A stretch of 64,000 bases of DNA from Verrucomicrobiales bacterium (GCA_028293125.1 JAQGPJ010000034.1:25406-89405), one strand, 5' to 3'; counted from the stretch's first letter, positions 16,661 through 31,216 are shown. Notes: a model not told the origin generated them from the sequence alone. Numbers and translations are program-made.

Positions 16661-19600
16661 ATGAAAATCCGTTTTTCCGCCCCCGCCGCGCTGTGGATGG
16701 CCGCCACCGCCGCCTGGGCCGCCCCCACCATCGCCAATCTGCCGGCGAACAACTTCACACCGGTCACCGCCAGCGCGGGAGTGCGGGTCACCGCCTACAC
16801 AGGGGTGCCGCCGGCGGTGACACTTTACTACGGCCCTACGGACGGGGGTGCCGACACCGCGTCATGGGCGGGTTCCGTCAGCCTGGGCACGGTGCGGTTT
16901 TCAGCCACCGGCAACATGACCGGCCTTACGCCGGGCACCACTTATTTTTACCGCGCGTATGCCACCCACTCCACCGGCAATGCCTGGGCGGAGGGGACCG
17001 GAACCTTCACCACGCCGGTTGTCTCCGCTCCGGTTGTGGTGACCCGTGAAGCCTCCGGCATCGGACTCAATGCCGCCACCGTCAACTATGAGGTCACCTC
17101 CACGGGCGATGAGACGCCGGCGGTCACTCTCTATTACGGCCCCGCCGACGGCGGCACCAACGCCGCCGCCTGGGCCGGAAAGGTTTCCGCCGGTGCCGTG
17201 GCCGGGCGCGGCACCGCCGCCCTGTCCGGTCTGACGGCCAACACCGTCTATTACTACCGCGCCCAGGCTTCGAATTCCGCCGGCAGCGTGTGGGCTCCTG
17301 GCAGCGCCAGTTTCACCACCGCCGGCGTCACGCCGCCGGCGGTGGACACCGTGGCCCCCACCCATGTCCGCCCGACTACGGCCACGCTGAACGGGGAGGT
17401 CACCGCCGCCGGCAATGCCTCGCCGCAGACCACCTTTTACTGGGGCTCCACCGACGGCGGCACCGATGCCGCCACTTGGCAGCACACCGCCCCGGCAGGT
17501 GTCTCCAGCGGCGCTTTTTCCCGCGTGCTGACCGGGCTCACGCCGGGCAGTCCCTTGTTTTACCGCGCCTTTGCGCAGAACGCCGCCGGCGGTGTCTGGG
17601 CTCCCAAAAGCCAGGCTTTTGCCACCATGCAGGCCGAGGCTCCGCCCAGCGTGATCATCAACGAGGTCCACTATGACCCGCTGGATGCCACCAAAAGCCA
17701 GGAGTTCGTGGAGCTTTACAATCCCACCGCCGCCGATGTGGACCTCGCGGGCTGGAAAATCACGGATGCCGTGGAGTTCACCTTTCCCCCCGGCACCGTG
17801 ATTCCCGCCGGGGGATACTTCTGTGCGGTCCAAAGCCTGGCCGCCTGGCCGGCAGTGGTGAACAAGGCCGGGCCCTTCACCGGCAAGCTGAGCAACCAAG
17901 GTGAAATCATTGAGCTGCGCAATGCCGCCAACCAGCTGGTGAATGCGGTGGACTACGGGGCAGGCTTTCCGTGGCCGACCGCCTCCAACGGCCTCGGTCC
18001 CTCCATGGAACTGCTGCATCCCAATCTGGACAATGGGCTCGGAGGCTCCTGGCGGCGGTCCGTCACCAACGCCCCCACTCCGGGGGCCGCCAACTCCGTG
18101 CTGCTGACCAATGCCTCCCTGGCCCCGCCGGCCATCCGCGGTGTGAAACACGTCCCGGAAGCCCCTGTCTCCGGCGTGCCCGTCGCCGTCAGTGCCACCG
18201 TGACCGATCCCGACGGCGTGGGAAGTGTGGTCCTGCGCTATCAGATAGTGGATCCCGGAGCCTACATCCGGAGAACCGACGCCGCCTTCACCAACGCTGC
18301 CAACTGGACGGAGCTGCCCATGGTGGATGATGGCACCAGCGGGGATGCGACCGCCGGGGATTCCATCTATACGGTGACCATCCCCGCGGAGGTGCAGACC
18401 CACCGCCGTCTCGTGCGTTACCAGATTACCATCACCGACGCCACCGGCACCCCTCCGGAGGTGCCGGGGAATTCCGTGCGCGTGCCCTACGCCGATGATG
18501 AGCAGCCGAACTTCGCCTACTTCGTTTACAACGGCGTGCCCGCCTGGAGCGGTGCCATGCGGCCCGTGGCCTTCTCAGGGAATGCGGCCACGCCCATCCA
18601 GGAATATTCACCGGATGTCCTGAACTCCATCGAGCCTTGGCATCTCATCGCCAATGAGGCCAATATCATCAGCTGCCAGTACGGCGGTTCCGACGGGGTC
18701 AAATTTTTAGGCACACTGGTTTACCGGGGCAAGGTCTACGACCACATCACCTACAACGTGCGCGGCATTGGCTCCACCTATGTCAGCGGCAAAAACAAAT
18801 GGGGGCTCAAATTCAACCGCGCCCGTGATTTCCAGGCTTATGACAACTGGGGGCGTCCCTATGCGGAAACTTGGAATTCCCTGGGGCTGAACGCCTGCGC
18901 CTCCCCATGGGCGTCCGTGCACCGGGGGGCCGCCGGCCTGGATGAGGCCGCGCCTTACCGGCTTTATGAACTGGCGGGCGTGCCGTCCCTGCGCACCAGC
19001 TACGTCCACTGGCGTGTCATCCGCCGCGGGGCGGAGGTCAATGACGCCACCAAAACCGTCACCGGCGATCCCATGGGGGCCAATATCCGGGGCCAGTATT
19101 CGGGGGATCTCTGGGGGCTCTATCTCGCCTTGGAGCCCACGGAGGGGAATTTCCTGGATGAGCGGGGCTTGGAGGACGGGAATATTTACGCCATCGAGGG
19201 CGAGGCCGGCGATAAAAAGCACCAGGGCAGCACCCAGCCCGCCACCAGCGCCGACTGGACCACCTTCAACAACGCCGTGAAAGCCACGGGAGCCAGCGCC
19301 CGGAACGAGCAGTGGTTCCGCGACAACATGGACCTGCCGGCGCTTTACACCTTTCTGGCTCTGAACCGTCTGACTGGAAACACGGATGTGCGGCCCGGGG
19401 ACAACTACCGGTATTACCACCGCCCCTCGGACAACCGCTGGGTCATCATGCCCTACGATCTCGACATGATGTTTATCCCCGCCCACCACTGGGGCGGAAC
19501 CATGGACAACGTGGTGGTCGCTGGCCAGCCCAACAGTATCCGCGCCATCATGCGCTGGCCTGCCTTGGCTTTGGAATACCGGAACCGGTGCCGGGAGCTG

Positions 19601-21415
19601 CTCAGCCTTGTGGCTTCGGACGCGGCACCCGCCGGAGGGCAGTTCGGCCAGCTGATGAATGAATATGCCCGCATGGTGAACCCCCCGGGCCAGCCACTCA
19701 CCTGGGCGGACTTGGATGCCGCCCTGTGGAATCTCCACCCCCGATCCCAGGGCAGCGGTGCCAACTCGGGCCAGTCCAGCCACCGGGGCAACTTCTTCCG
19801 CGCTTCCTATCTGGACGGCGGCCGCGGCGGCCTCGCCGGCACTGTGGCCACCGGCACTTGGATTCGCTCCCTGCCGGATCCCGACAATGACAAGTTCAGT
19901 GATCACGAGGGTCTGACCCAGTGGTTCATCAACTTCTCCACCAATTCCTGGCCCGGCGGAGCCACCGACTGGGTGCGCAAGGCCACCAACAGCTCCGGCG
20001 GCGGCACGGACAATGACGTCAACCGCCAGAAGGGATACGGCTACAAATACCTGGAGTGGGAATCCATCTACGGCGGCTACGCCAATGCCAATGTGAACCC
20101 CGCCGCCACCCTGGCCGATTTGGCGTTTCCGCTGACGCCGGTCATCCTCAGCAGCGGGGCTCCCGGTTTCCCCGCCAACGATCTGCGCTTCACCAGCTCC
20201 GGCTTTGAGGATCCGCAGGGACCGGACACCGCCGCCGCCGTGCAGTGGCGTCTGGGCGAAATCTCCGCACCCGGCATTCCCGGTTATGATCCCGGCCAGC
20301 CCGCCATCTATGAAATTGAGGAGGTGTGGAACTCCGGGGAAATCGCCTTGGCTTCGCCGGTTCCCGCCGAAATCCGCGTCCCCGCCAGCGCTGTCCGCGG
20401 AGGCCGCACCTACCGCGCCCGCGTCCGCCATAAGGACAGCACCGGACGCTGGTCCTTCTGGTCCGCGCCTGTGCAGTTCATTGCCGGCAGTGTGAACACG
20501 GATGCCCTGGCCAGCGCCCTGCGCATCACGGAGATTAATTACAACCCCGCCGCCCCCACGGCGGCGGAAACCGCCAATGCGGGCTGGAATCCCCTGTGGA
20601 ATGCCCAGCAGTTCGAATTCATCGAGCTGACCAACATCAGCCCTCAGGCGGTCGATTTGACGGATGTGAGGTTCACCAAGGGCATCGATTACGATTTCCC
20701 CTCCGGCTTCCAGCTTGCCGCCGGAGCCCGCGTGGTGGTCTGCAAGAATCGCGATGCCTTCGCCATCCGATACGGCGGCGCAGTGCCAGTGGCTCCCGGC
20801 TCCTACGATCCGGACAGTCTCAGCAACAGCGGCGAGGAGCTCAAGCTCAGCTACGGTGCCGGCACCGCTATTTTTGAATTCGCTTACGGCACGCAGACTC
20901 CCTGGCCCTCCAGTGCCGATGGCGGCGGAGCCAGCCTGGTGCTCATCCAGCCCGAAAAACCCCGACTGGATCACGGAGACGCCTTTGAATGGCGCGCCAG
21001 TCGGACAGCCTATGGCTCGCCGGGCGGCGACGACCGCACCTCCTGGGTGGAATGGGCCGCGGGGTATCCCGGCATTGGCGGCATGACGGCGGATGATGAC
21101 CGGGACGGCTTGGTCAATCTGATGGAGTTCACCCTTGGCACCCACCCGCTTCAGCCCTCCTACAATGCCCTGCCCTCCGCCGGTCTGGACAACGGCCTGC
21201 CGGTCTTCACCAGCACTTACAATCCCTGGGCCTCCGGTGCGCTGCGGACGATGGAGTTCTCGTACGATCTCAGCAACTGGGCCGGCTCCGGACCGCCCAT
21301 CAGCCGCGTCGTCAACGCCGACGGCACGTTCACGGACACTTGGCGCTCGCCCTCGCCTGCCGGATCCTCCGCTCCCGCCCGCCATTTCGCGCGGCTGAAG
21401 GTGACGGCTTTCTGA
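16661..21415 (+). CDS. Giant secreted CotH/lamin-tail domain protein
   Basis: 1584 residues from ATG at 16661, chosen because it begins a signal peptide (MKIRFSAPAALWMAATAAWA). The N-terminus has three fibronectin III-like repeats of about 100 residues, each with VTLYYGPTDGG or TTFYWGSTDGG. A lamin-tail domain follows at about 325-440 (IINEVHYDPLDATKSQEFVE), then a segment resembling CotH-associated beta domains, a CotH kinase-like domain at about 690-960 (GKNKWGLKFNRARDF to WVIMPYDLDMMF), and a second lamin-tail domain near 1285-1430 (RITEINYNPAAP). It ends with DDRDGLVNLMEFTLGTHP, a linker common in secreted Verrucomicrobial proteins. CotH phosphorylates spore-coat proteins in Bacillus; relatives in non-sporulating bacteria have no settled role. 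Probably exported and surface- or polymer-associated. Confidence 0.88.
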   Translation: MKIRFSAPAALWMAATAAWAAPTIANLPANNFTPVTASAGVRVTAYTGVPPAVTLYYGPTDGGADTASWAGSVSLGTVRFSATGNMTGLTPGTTYFYRAYATHSTGNAWAEGTGTFTTPVVSAPVVVTREASGIGLNAATVNYEVTSTGDETPAVTLYYGPADGGTNAAAWAGKVSAGAVAGRGTAALSGLTANTVYYYRAQASNSAGSVWAPGSASFTTAGVTPPAVDTVAPTHVRPTTATLNGEVTAAGNASPQTTFYWGSTDGGTDAATWQHTAPAGVSSGAFSRVLTGLTPGSPLFYRAFAQNAAGGVWAPKSQAFATMQAEAPPSVIINEVHYDPLDATKSQEFVELYNPTAADVDLAGWKITDAVEFTFPPGTVIPAGGYFCAVQSLAAWPAVVNKAGPFTGKLSNQGEIIELRNAANQLVNAVDYGAGFPWPTASNGLGPSMELLHPNLDNGLGGSWRRSVTNAPTPGAANSVLLTNASLAPPAIRGVKHVPEAPVSGVPVAVSATVTDPDGVGSVVLRYQIVDPGAYIRRTDAAFTNAANWTELPMVDDGTSGDATAGDSIYTVTIPAEVQTHRRLVRYQITITDATGTPPEVPGNSVRVPYADDEQPNFAYFVYNGVPAWSGAMRPVAFSGNAATPIQEYSPDVLNSIEPWHLIANEANIISCQYGGSDGVKFLGTLVYRGKVYDHITYNVRGIGSTYVSGKNKWGLKFNRARDFQAYDNWGRPYAETWNSLGLNACASPWASVHRGAAGLDEAAPYRLYELAGVPSLRTSYVHWRVIRRGAEVNDATKTVTGDPMGANIRGQYSGDLWGLYLALEPTEGNFLDERGLEDGNIYAIEGEAGDKKHQGSTQPATSADWTTFNNAVKATGASARNEQWFRDNMDLPALYTFLALNRLTGNTDVRPGDNYRYYHRPSDNRWVIMPYDLDMMFIPAHHWGGTMDNVVVAGQPNSIRAIMRWPALALEYRNRCRELLSLVASDAAPAGGQFGQLMNEYARMVNPPGQPLTWADLDAALWNLHPRSQGSGANSGQSSHRGNFFRASYLDGGRGGLAGTVATGTWIRSLPDPDNDKFSDHEGLTQWFINFSTNSWPGGATDWVRKATNSSGGGTDNDVNRQKGYGYKYLEWESIYGGYANANVNPAATLADLAFPLTPVILSSGAPGFPANDLRFTSSGFEDPQGPDTAAAVQWRLGEISAPGIPGYDPGQPAIYEIEEVWNSGEIALASPVPAEIRVPASAVRGGRTYRARVRHKDSTGRWSFWSAPVQFIAGSVNTDALASALRITEINYNPAAPTAAETANAGWNPLWNAQQFEFIELTNISPQAVDLTDVRFTKGIDYDFPSGFQLAAGARVVVCKNRDAFAIRYGGAVPVAPGSYDPDSLSNSGEELKLSYGAGTAIFEFAYGTQTPWPSSADGGGASLVLIQPEKPRLDHGDAFEWRASRTAYGSPGGDDRTSWVEWAAGYPGIGGMTADDDRDGLVNLMEFTLGTHPLQPSYNALPSAGLDNGLPVFTSTYNPWASGALRTMEFSYDLSNWAGSGPPISRVVNADGTFTDTWRSPSPAGSSAPARHFARLKVTAF

Positions 21416-21540
21416 GGTCAAGGTAACGCCAGGATGATACGGGATATGACGCTGACACCGCCTAGGTTGGGAAACCATCAGCCGACGACTGCGCGCCGAT
21501 TGGCAAACCAGTAATCCAGTCAGCCCCACACAGCTTGAGC

Positions 21541-21867
21541 ATGACCAGCACCATGAAAACTTTATCGGCACTTATCATTCAACAGAACCTGAGCCCTGCC
21601 GGACAGCCAATATCATCCGATGGGTGGCGGTTGATGGACCAGATCCGCACTGAAGGGTGCATAGTCCTTGTAAAACTGGATGGGGAGAGAACCAAGGATT
21701 GCTGGACCGTGGTGATCGAGGGCGGCCCCCTTGGTAAGTGCTTTTTTCACAAAGATGGAGATGACCCGGAAGCTATGATCCGGGAAGGAGTTAATTTTTA
21801 CGACAGCCTGATCTGGAGTGCTGGAGGAGGCCAAAAGCCTGCGGCTCCCGAATCGCCACATGCCTGA
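21541..21867 (+). CDS. Small protein of unknown function
   Basis: 108 residues from ATG at 21541; a TTG 6 bp upstream and an ATG at 21553 are alternatives. Its composition looks like a real folded protein: SSDGWRLMDQIRTEGCIVLV, then WTVVIEGGPLGKCFF and PEAMIREGVNFYDSLIW, a mixed alpha/beta pattern without membrane segments. No family recognised. It lies 142 bp upstream of a toxin-antitoxin pair on the same strand and has lower GC than the flanking giant gene, which suggests it came with the toxin-antitoxin island. Confidence 0.55.
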   Translation: MTSTMKTLSALIIQQNLSPAGQPISSDGWRLMDQIRTEGCIVLVKLDGERTKDCWTVVIEGGPLGKCFFHKDGDDPEAMIREGVNFYDSLIWSAGGGQKPAAPESPHA

Positions 21868-22009
21868 ACTCTTTGGCATAAGTTTTACACCAGCGATTTT
21901 CCAACCCCTCGTCGCAGTGGTCCGGTGCTGGAACTCCGGAGGCGTGGTCACAACGGAGGGGCTGAAATCATGGGTTGATAAAGTTGGGGATTTTGACAGT
22001 TTTCAGGGT

Positions 22010-22279
22010 ATGACCCGGCTCACCATCGAGATCGAAGCTGAACAGCATCGGCAGATTAAAACTCTGGCGACTTTTGCCGGCATGACGATCAAGGAATTCA
22101 TCCTTTCCAAGACTCTGGCTCCTTCGGATAACCGCTCCCTGCGGACACAGGACACGACCGCCCGTTTATTAGGATCGCCTAAGAACGCCAAACGGCTTCG
22201 TGAGGCCATCGCCGCCAAAACCCCGGAGCATCTGGTGTTCGAAACCGCCGAGGATTTGAAGCGTGCGCTTGGAATTTAG
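22010..22279 (+). CDS. Ribbon-helix-helix-type antitoxin
   Basis: 89 residues from ATG at 22010; the open frame extends upstream to 21818, but the conserved start is MTRLTIEIEAEQHRQIKTLA. That beta strand plus helix (RLTIEI...LATFAGMTIKEFIL) resembles ParD/StbD-type antitoxins, which bind DNA through a ribbon-helix-helix. The C-terminal part (PEHLVFETAEDLKRALGI) should wrap the toxin. The stop overlaps the toxin start by 17 bp. Confidence 0.75.
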   Translation: MTRLTIEIEAEQHRQIKTLATFAGMTIKEFILSKTLAPSDNRSLRTQDTTARLLGSPKNAKRLREAIAAKTPEHLVFETAEDLKRALGI

Positions 22280-22523
22280 AGAGCGGGCCTTTGAGGATCT
22301 GCAGTATTGGGTTCAAATGAATCCCAAACTGGCCAGGCGGCTACTGCGGTTGATTGAGGTGGCCAAGCGGGATCCGTTTGGCGGAGCTGGGAAACCAGAG
22401 CCATTGCGGGGTGAACTTTCCGGATGGTGGTCCAAGCGGATTGATCAGGAGCACAGGCTGATCTATCGGGTGGACGGAGACAGTCTGATCGTGGCTCAAG
22501 CGAAAGGACATTACGATGACTGA
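22263..22523 (+). CDS. YoeB/Txe-family ribonuclease toxin
   Basis: 86 residues from GTG at 22263, overlapping the antitoxin gene by 17 bp. Typical YoeB/Txe sequence: FRERAFEDLQYWVQMNPKLA, DPFGGAGKPEPLRGELSGWW, SKRIDQEHRLIYRV and a C-terminal AKGHYDD. The E (in GKPEPL), R (in EHRLIYR), H and terminal Y positions used for mRNA cleavage on the ribosome are present. The canonical YoeB partner is YefM, but here the partner looks ParD-like, so this is a mixed pairing. Confidence 0.88.
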   Translation: MRLEFRERAFEDLQYWVQMNPKLARRLLRLIEVAKRDPFGGAGKPEPLRGELSGWWSKRIDQEHRLIYRVDGDSLIVAQAKGHYDD

Positions 22524-22610
22524 TATGAGTCATGTTTTCGGAGGGATCAGCCACTTTCGGCTATGACGCAGCGCTTGAAATTCCCCGCATAATTGGTATT
22601 TTTTTCTCTC

Positions 22611-22868
22611 ATGAAGACCGCGAACGTAGCTGATTTGAGAAACAACTTCGCCGTGATCGCCGCGTGGATCGCCGATGGTGAAACCGTGTCGATTCAGAAA
22701 CGCGGCAAACCTTTCGCCAAGCTGGTTCCCGCGAACGAGGGCGTGGAGCGGCCTATGCCGAAGATCGATTTTGCCGGGCGTTTGCGGAAAATATGGGGAG
22801 ACCGGGTGTTTTCGGATATGGAAGTGGCGGCCATGCGGGCTGCTGAGCTGGAAGGGGAGGAAGGCTGA
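22611..22868 (+). CDS. Phd/YefM-type antitoxin
   Basis: 85 residues from ATG at 22611; MKTANVADLRNNFAVIAAWI is the classic Phd/YefM N-terminus, followed by GETVSIQKRGKPFAKLVP. These proteins bind their own operator and neutralise a toxin with the C-terminal tail. The TGA overlaps the ATG of the PIN gene by one base (TGATG), so the two are translationally coupled. The codons before 22611 are not conserved-looking. Confidence 0.9.
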   Translation: MKTANVADLRNNFAVIAAWIADGETVSIQKRGKPFAKLVPANEGVERPMPKIDFAGRLRKIWGDRVFSDMEVAAMRAAELEGEEG

Positions 22869-23317
22869 TGGTTTTCCCGGACACATCATTCCTCTGTGGT
22901 CTCTATGTCCCACAGAGCACTTCAGCCCGGGCCATCGCCTTTATGAGCCGCCAGCCGACGGCTCTGGAGGTGTCCTCGCTGCTGTTTTACGAGTTTCGGC
23001 AATCCGTGCAGTTTCAGGTCTTCCGTTACTCAAAGGACCACACCCAAGGCTATTCCCTAGCTGTGGCACAGTCCGCTCTGGCTGCATTGCAATCGGACGT
23101 AAAGGCGGGGGCTTTGCATTTGGCGGCTGTTGATTGGGCGGACGTGCATCAGCATGCCGAGCGCCTGAGCCTGCAGCATACCCGCAGTGGCGGACATCGC
23201 ACGGTGGATATTCTGCATGTGGCGACTGCCCTGCATCTGGGAGCCACGGAGTTCCTGACGTTTGACTCCAATCAGAAGAAACTCGCCAAAGCAGAAGGGC
23301 TGTCAGTGCCAGTATGA
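22868..23317 (+). CDS. PIN-domain ribonuclease toxin (VapC-like)
   Basis: 149 residues. PIN-domain acidic residues are visible: D5 in VFPDTSFLCGLY, E in SSLLFYEFRQS, D in HRTVDILHVATAL and D in TEFLTFDSNQKKLA. VapC-type toxins are Mg-dependent ribonucleases, often cutting initiator tRNA or rRNA. It is coupled to the Phd-type antitoxin gene just upstream. This is the second toxin-antitoxin module in a 1.3-kb stretch. The 179 bp after it (23318-23496) hold nothing I can identify. Confidence 0.9.
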   Translation: MVFPDTSFLCGLYVPQSTSARAIAFMSRQPTALEVSSLLFYEFRQSVQFQVFRYSKDHTQGYSLAVAQSALAALQSDVKAGALHLAAVDWADVHQHAERLSLQHTRSGGHRTVDILHVATALHLGATEFLTFDSNQKKLAKAEGLSVPV

Positions 23318-23496
23318 TGGAAACGATGCCACGACTGTGATGGCCGCGACTCTTCCTGCCGGACTTCGGTTGACTTACGACCAGGCCGGCGGAGACATGT
23401 TTGCGGCATGACCGCGAAAGTGCCTCCACTCCTGCAGCAAAAGAGCGAAGCTTGAATCCTATGGAGCTTCCCGCCCGCCGGCCCGGTCGGATCTGT

Positions 23497-24147
23497 TCAG
23501 GGCACTTCAGGCTCCAGCAGCTTGGTCAGGTGCGCCAGTTGGGCTTCCGGCTCACTGCCGTCCGCCTGAACGAGCGGCAGAAAATGGATCCTGACCACTG
23601 AAAAAGGCTTGGGAATAAACAACCGGTCCCACGACTTCAGCCGCCATGCTTTGGCATACTCAATCCGGACGGGAAGGATGGGTGCCCGGCTTACACGGGA
23701 GATTTGGACAATTCCGGGATGCATCCGGTACACCGGGCCACGCGGGCCATCAGGCGTGATGCCCACATAGTGGTGCTGCCGCAGCAGGCGGCAGCATTCC
23801 ATCAGCGCCCGGCCGCCCCGCTTTGATGAGGAGCCTCGCACCGCGCCCAGTCCGAACTGCCGCATCAGCGCCGCCAGCATGGCACCGTCCCGGCTGGCGC
23901 TGGTCAGCACCGTGGCCTTTTGGAATTTCCGGATATAACGGGTATAAATCCATGGCACCACCAGCATGCGGTTGTGCCAGAACATCCAGATCGCCCCCCC
24001 ATCCAGCTTCCTGCCCAGCACCCCGGCCTCATCCGTCATCCTCAGCCGCAGCGTTGCCGCCAGCAGGCGGATCAGATTGCCGGCCAGCCAGCCGGCCATT
24101 CTGGCCTTGAGAGTGGTGTCCGGTTGGGTTTCAGCGGGTTTCAGCAT
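23497..24147 (-). CDS. DUF374 lysophospholipid acyltransferase-like protein
   Basis: 216 residues. Typical DUF374 blocks: WMFWHNRMLVVPWIYTRY (the HxxxxxP acyltransferase motif region), SASRDGAMLAALMRQFG, GGRALMECCRLLRQHHYVGI and TPDGPRGPVYRMHPGIVQIS. The family is related to lauroyl/lysophospholipid acyltransferases and is expected at the inner membrane in lipid A or phospholipid synthesis; the substrate is unknown. An amphipathic N-terminal helix (AGWLAGNLIRLLAATLRL) may attach it to the membrane. The 213 bp upstream show no gene. Confidence 0.88.
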   Translation of the reverse strand: MLKPAETQPDTTLKARMAGWLAGNLIRLLAATLRLRMTDEAGVLGRKLDGGAIWMFWHNRMLVVPWIYTRYIRKFQKATVLTSASRDGAMLAALMRQFGLGAVRGSSSKRGGRALMECCRLLRQHHYVGITPDGPRGPVYRMHPGIVQISRVSRAPILPVRIEYAKAWRLKSWDRLFIPKPFSVVRIHFLPLVQADGSEPEAQLAHLTKLLEPEVP

Positions 24148-24360
24148 AGGAAGGACCGGTTATCCCGGCGGGATGGACAAAAGCTCCGGCAGCCTTGGAC
24201 GCATTGGACAGCCACGGCCATTCCGATGCGGAAAGAGTTGCGGGTTTCAGGCCGGATCCGTGGTTATGGAGAAAAGGCCATCCTGCAACCGTCATCGGCG
24301 TGGAATGGCAGCCAAGGCCCGGCATCCATCCGGGAAGCCGGCACCGGGCATGTTTGCAGG

Positions 24361-25860
24361 CTAGAGCCAGCCTTCGGATTTCAGGGAGCGTGTCAACCCC
24401 ATCTGCCGCTCCAGCTGGGCGGCATAAAGGTCCGCCAGAGCGGGATTGGGCAAGGCGCGGGTGGTTTCATCCAGCGACACGAGACGCGCGGTGATGTCCG
24501 CCAGGGTCAGCTGCTGTCCCGCCTCACTCACCGCCACATACGCCGCCTGCAGGGCCGCGCCCAGTCCGGCTCCCTCCGCCGTGGCCAGGCTGACCACCGG
24601 CACGCCGAACACATCCGCCACCACCTGACGCCAGCCCGCACTGCGGCTGCCGCCGCCGGTCAGGCGGATTTCGGTGGGCACCACGCCGAGATCCCTGAAC
24701 CGCTTCAGGCCGTAGGCCAGTCCGGTGGTCACGCCCTCCACCGCGGCGCGGGCCAGATGCGCCGAAGTGAAGTTGTCCGTGCGCAGGCCGTGCAGCACCC
24801 CGCAGCCATTGGGCAGGTTGGGCGTGCGCTCGCCGTTGAGATAGGGCAGGAAGGTCAGGCCGTCCGCCCCCGGAGGCGCGGCCATGAGCTTGGCCTCCAA
24901 AGCGGTATGGTCGAATCCGAACAGACCGCGCACAGCCTCCGTCAGCACGGTCACATTCATGGTGCACACCAGTGGCATCCACCGGTCCGCACTGTCGCAG
25001 AAGGCCGCCACCTCCCCCTGGGGGTCGGTCACCGGCTGGTCCGCGCAGGCGAACAGAGTGCCGGAAGTGCCCAGCGACACCGTGACCACACCCGGCTCCA
25101 CATTGCCCGTGCCGATGGCCCCCATCATATTGTCGCCGCCCCCCGCGCTGACCACGATGCCCTCCGGCAGTCCCCAGCGCACCCGCAATTCCTCCCGCAG
25201 GGTGCCATGCTTCTCCAGTGACGAACCCAGCGGTGGCAGCATGGCATGCAGGCCGGGATCGATGAAATCCACCAGCCCGCGGTGCCACTCCCGCGTGCGC
25301 ACATTCAGCAGGCCGGTGCCTGAGGCATCACCGAACTCCATGCGTTTCACACCTGTCAGGTGGAAGTTCAAATAGTCGTGCGGCAGCAGCACACTAACGG
25401 TGCGGGCGAAGTTCTCCGGCTCATGGCGCTTCAGCCACAGGATTTTGGGAGCCGTGAATCCCGGCGGGATCGCGTTGCCCGCCTCCGCAATCAGACCTTC
25501 GGCACCGCCGAAAGCCGCCGCGATCAGTCCGCACTCCTCCGCCGTGGAGGTGTCGCACCACAGTTTGGCCGCCCTCACCGGCTGGTCCCGCGCATCCAGC
25601 GCCACCAGCCCGTGCTGCTGACCACTCACCCCGATGCCCCGGATTTCACTGCGGCGGGAGCCCAGCTGCTGCAGACAGGATTCAATGGTCTGGTCCACCG
25701 CCGCCGCCCAAGTCCGGGCATCCTGCTCCATATGCCCGGGCGGCAATCCCGGCAGGCATTCGTATTTCTCCGAGGCATGGGCCACAATGGAGCCGGTTTC
25801 ATAGTCCAGCACCACGGCCTTGGTGCTCTGCGTGCCGCTGTCGAGTCCGATGAAAAGCAT
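24361..25860 (-). CDS. xylB: Xylulokinase (FGGY family)
   Basis: 499 residues from ATG at 25860 (MLFIGLDSGTQSTKAVV, the phosphate-1 motif of FGGY kinases); the frame extends 72 bp upstream but the family starts here. Other motifs: GIGVSGQQHGLVALD, LWCDTSTAEEC, FTAPKILWLKRHEPE, SAGGGDNMMGAIGTG, TVSLGTSGTLFA, FLPYLNGERTPN and LTGGGSRSAGWRQV. The enzyme phosphorylates D-xylulose with ATP to feed the pentose phosphate pathway. No xylose isomerase or transporter gene is adjacent, so the gene is isolated from its pathway here. A different FGGY substrate is possible, but the GQQHG motif favours xylulose. Confidence 0.92.
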   Translation of the reverse strand: MLFIGLDSGTQSTKAVVLDYETGSIVAHASEKYECLPGLPPGHMEQDARTWAAAVDQTIESCLQQLGSRRSEIRGIGVSGQQHGLVALDARDQPVRAAKLWCDTSTAEECGLIAAAFGGAEGLIAEAGNAIPPGFTAPKILWLKRHEPENFARTVSVLLPHDYLNFHLTGVKRMEFGDASGTGLLNVRTREWHRGLVDFIDPGLHAMLPPLGSSLEKHGTLREELRVRWGLPEGIVVSAGGGDNMMGAIGTGNVEPGVVTVSLGTSGTLFACADQPVTDPQGEVAAFCDSADRWMPLVCTMNVTVLTEAVRGLFGFDHTALEAKLMAAPPGADGLTFLPYLNGERTPNLPNGCGVLHGLRTDNFTSAHLARAAVEGVTTGLAYGLKRFRDLGVVPTEIRLTGGGSRSAGWRQVVADVFGVPVVSLATAEGAGLGAALQAAYVAVSEAGQQLTLADITARLVSLDETTRALPNPALADLYAAQLERQMGLTRSLKSEGWL

Positions 25861-26024
25861 GGGAATAATAAAGGAAAGGATAAGGTGGGTCGGGGGTGAC
25901 CGGATGAAAACCGTTGCGCCCCGAAGCGTCAATCGCTCATGGAATTTTACCAGAATGGCTTGGTCCTGCGGACAGGCAGCAGGCCGTGTTTTTGTTCAGC
26001 CTGATTTATTCCGGACGTATCAAC

Positions 26025-26047
26025 ATATCAGGATGCCTTGATATAAT
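26025..26047 (+). promoter_or_regulatory. Palindromic operator overlapping a TATAAT box upstream of metH
   Basis: ATATCAGGATGCCTTGATAT at 26025-26044 is a 20-bp imperfect palindrome (arms ATATCA and TGATAT exact). Its end overlaps TATAAT at 26042-26047, a perfect -10 box, so a bound protein would block transcription. As I recall it, the architecture resembles operators of ArsR-family regulators (SahR type) that control methionine-cycle genes in Proteobacteria; I cannot confirm the match here. No clear -35 is seen. The metH start is 40 bp downstream. Confidence 0.5.
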
Positions 26048-26086
26048 CCCCTTGAAGCCCTGCCTCCGCTTTTTAAGCTGCCCCCT

Positions 26087-31216
<5,130 letters not shown>

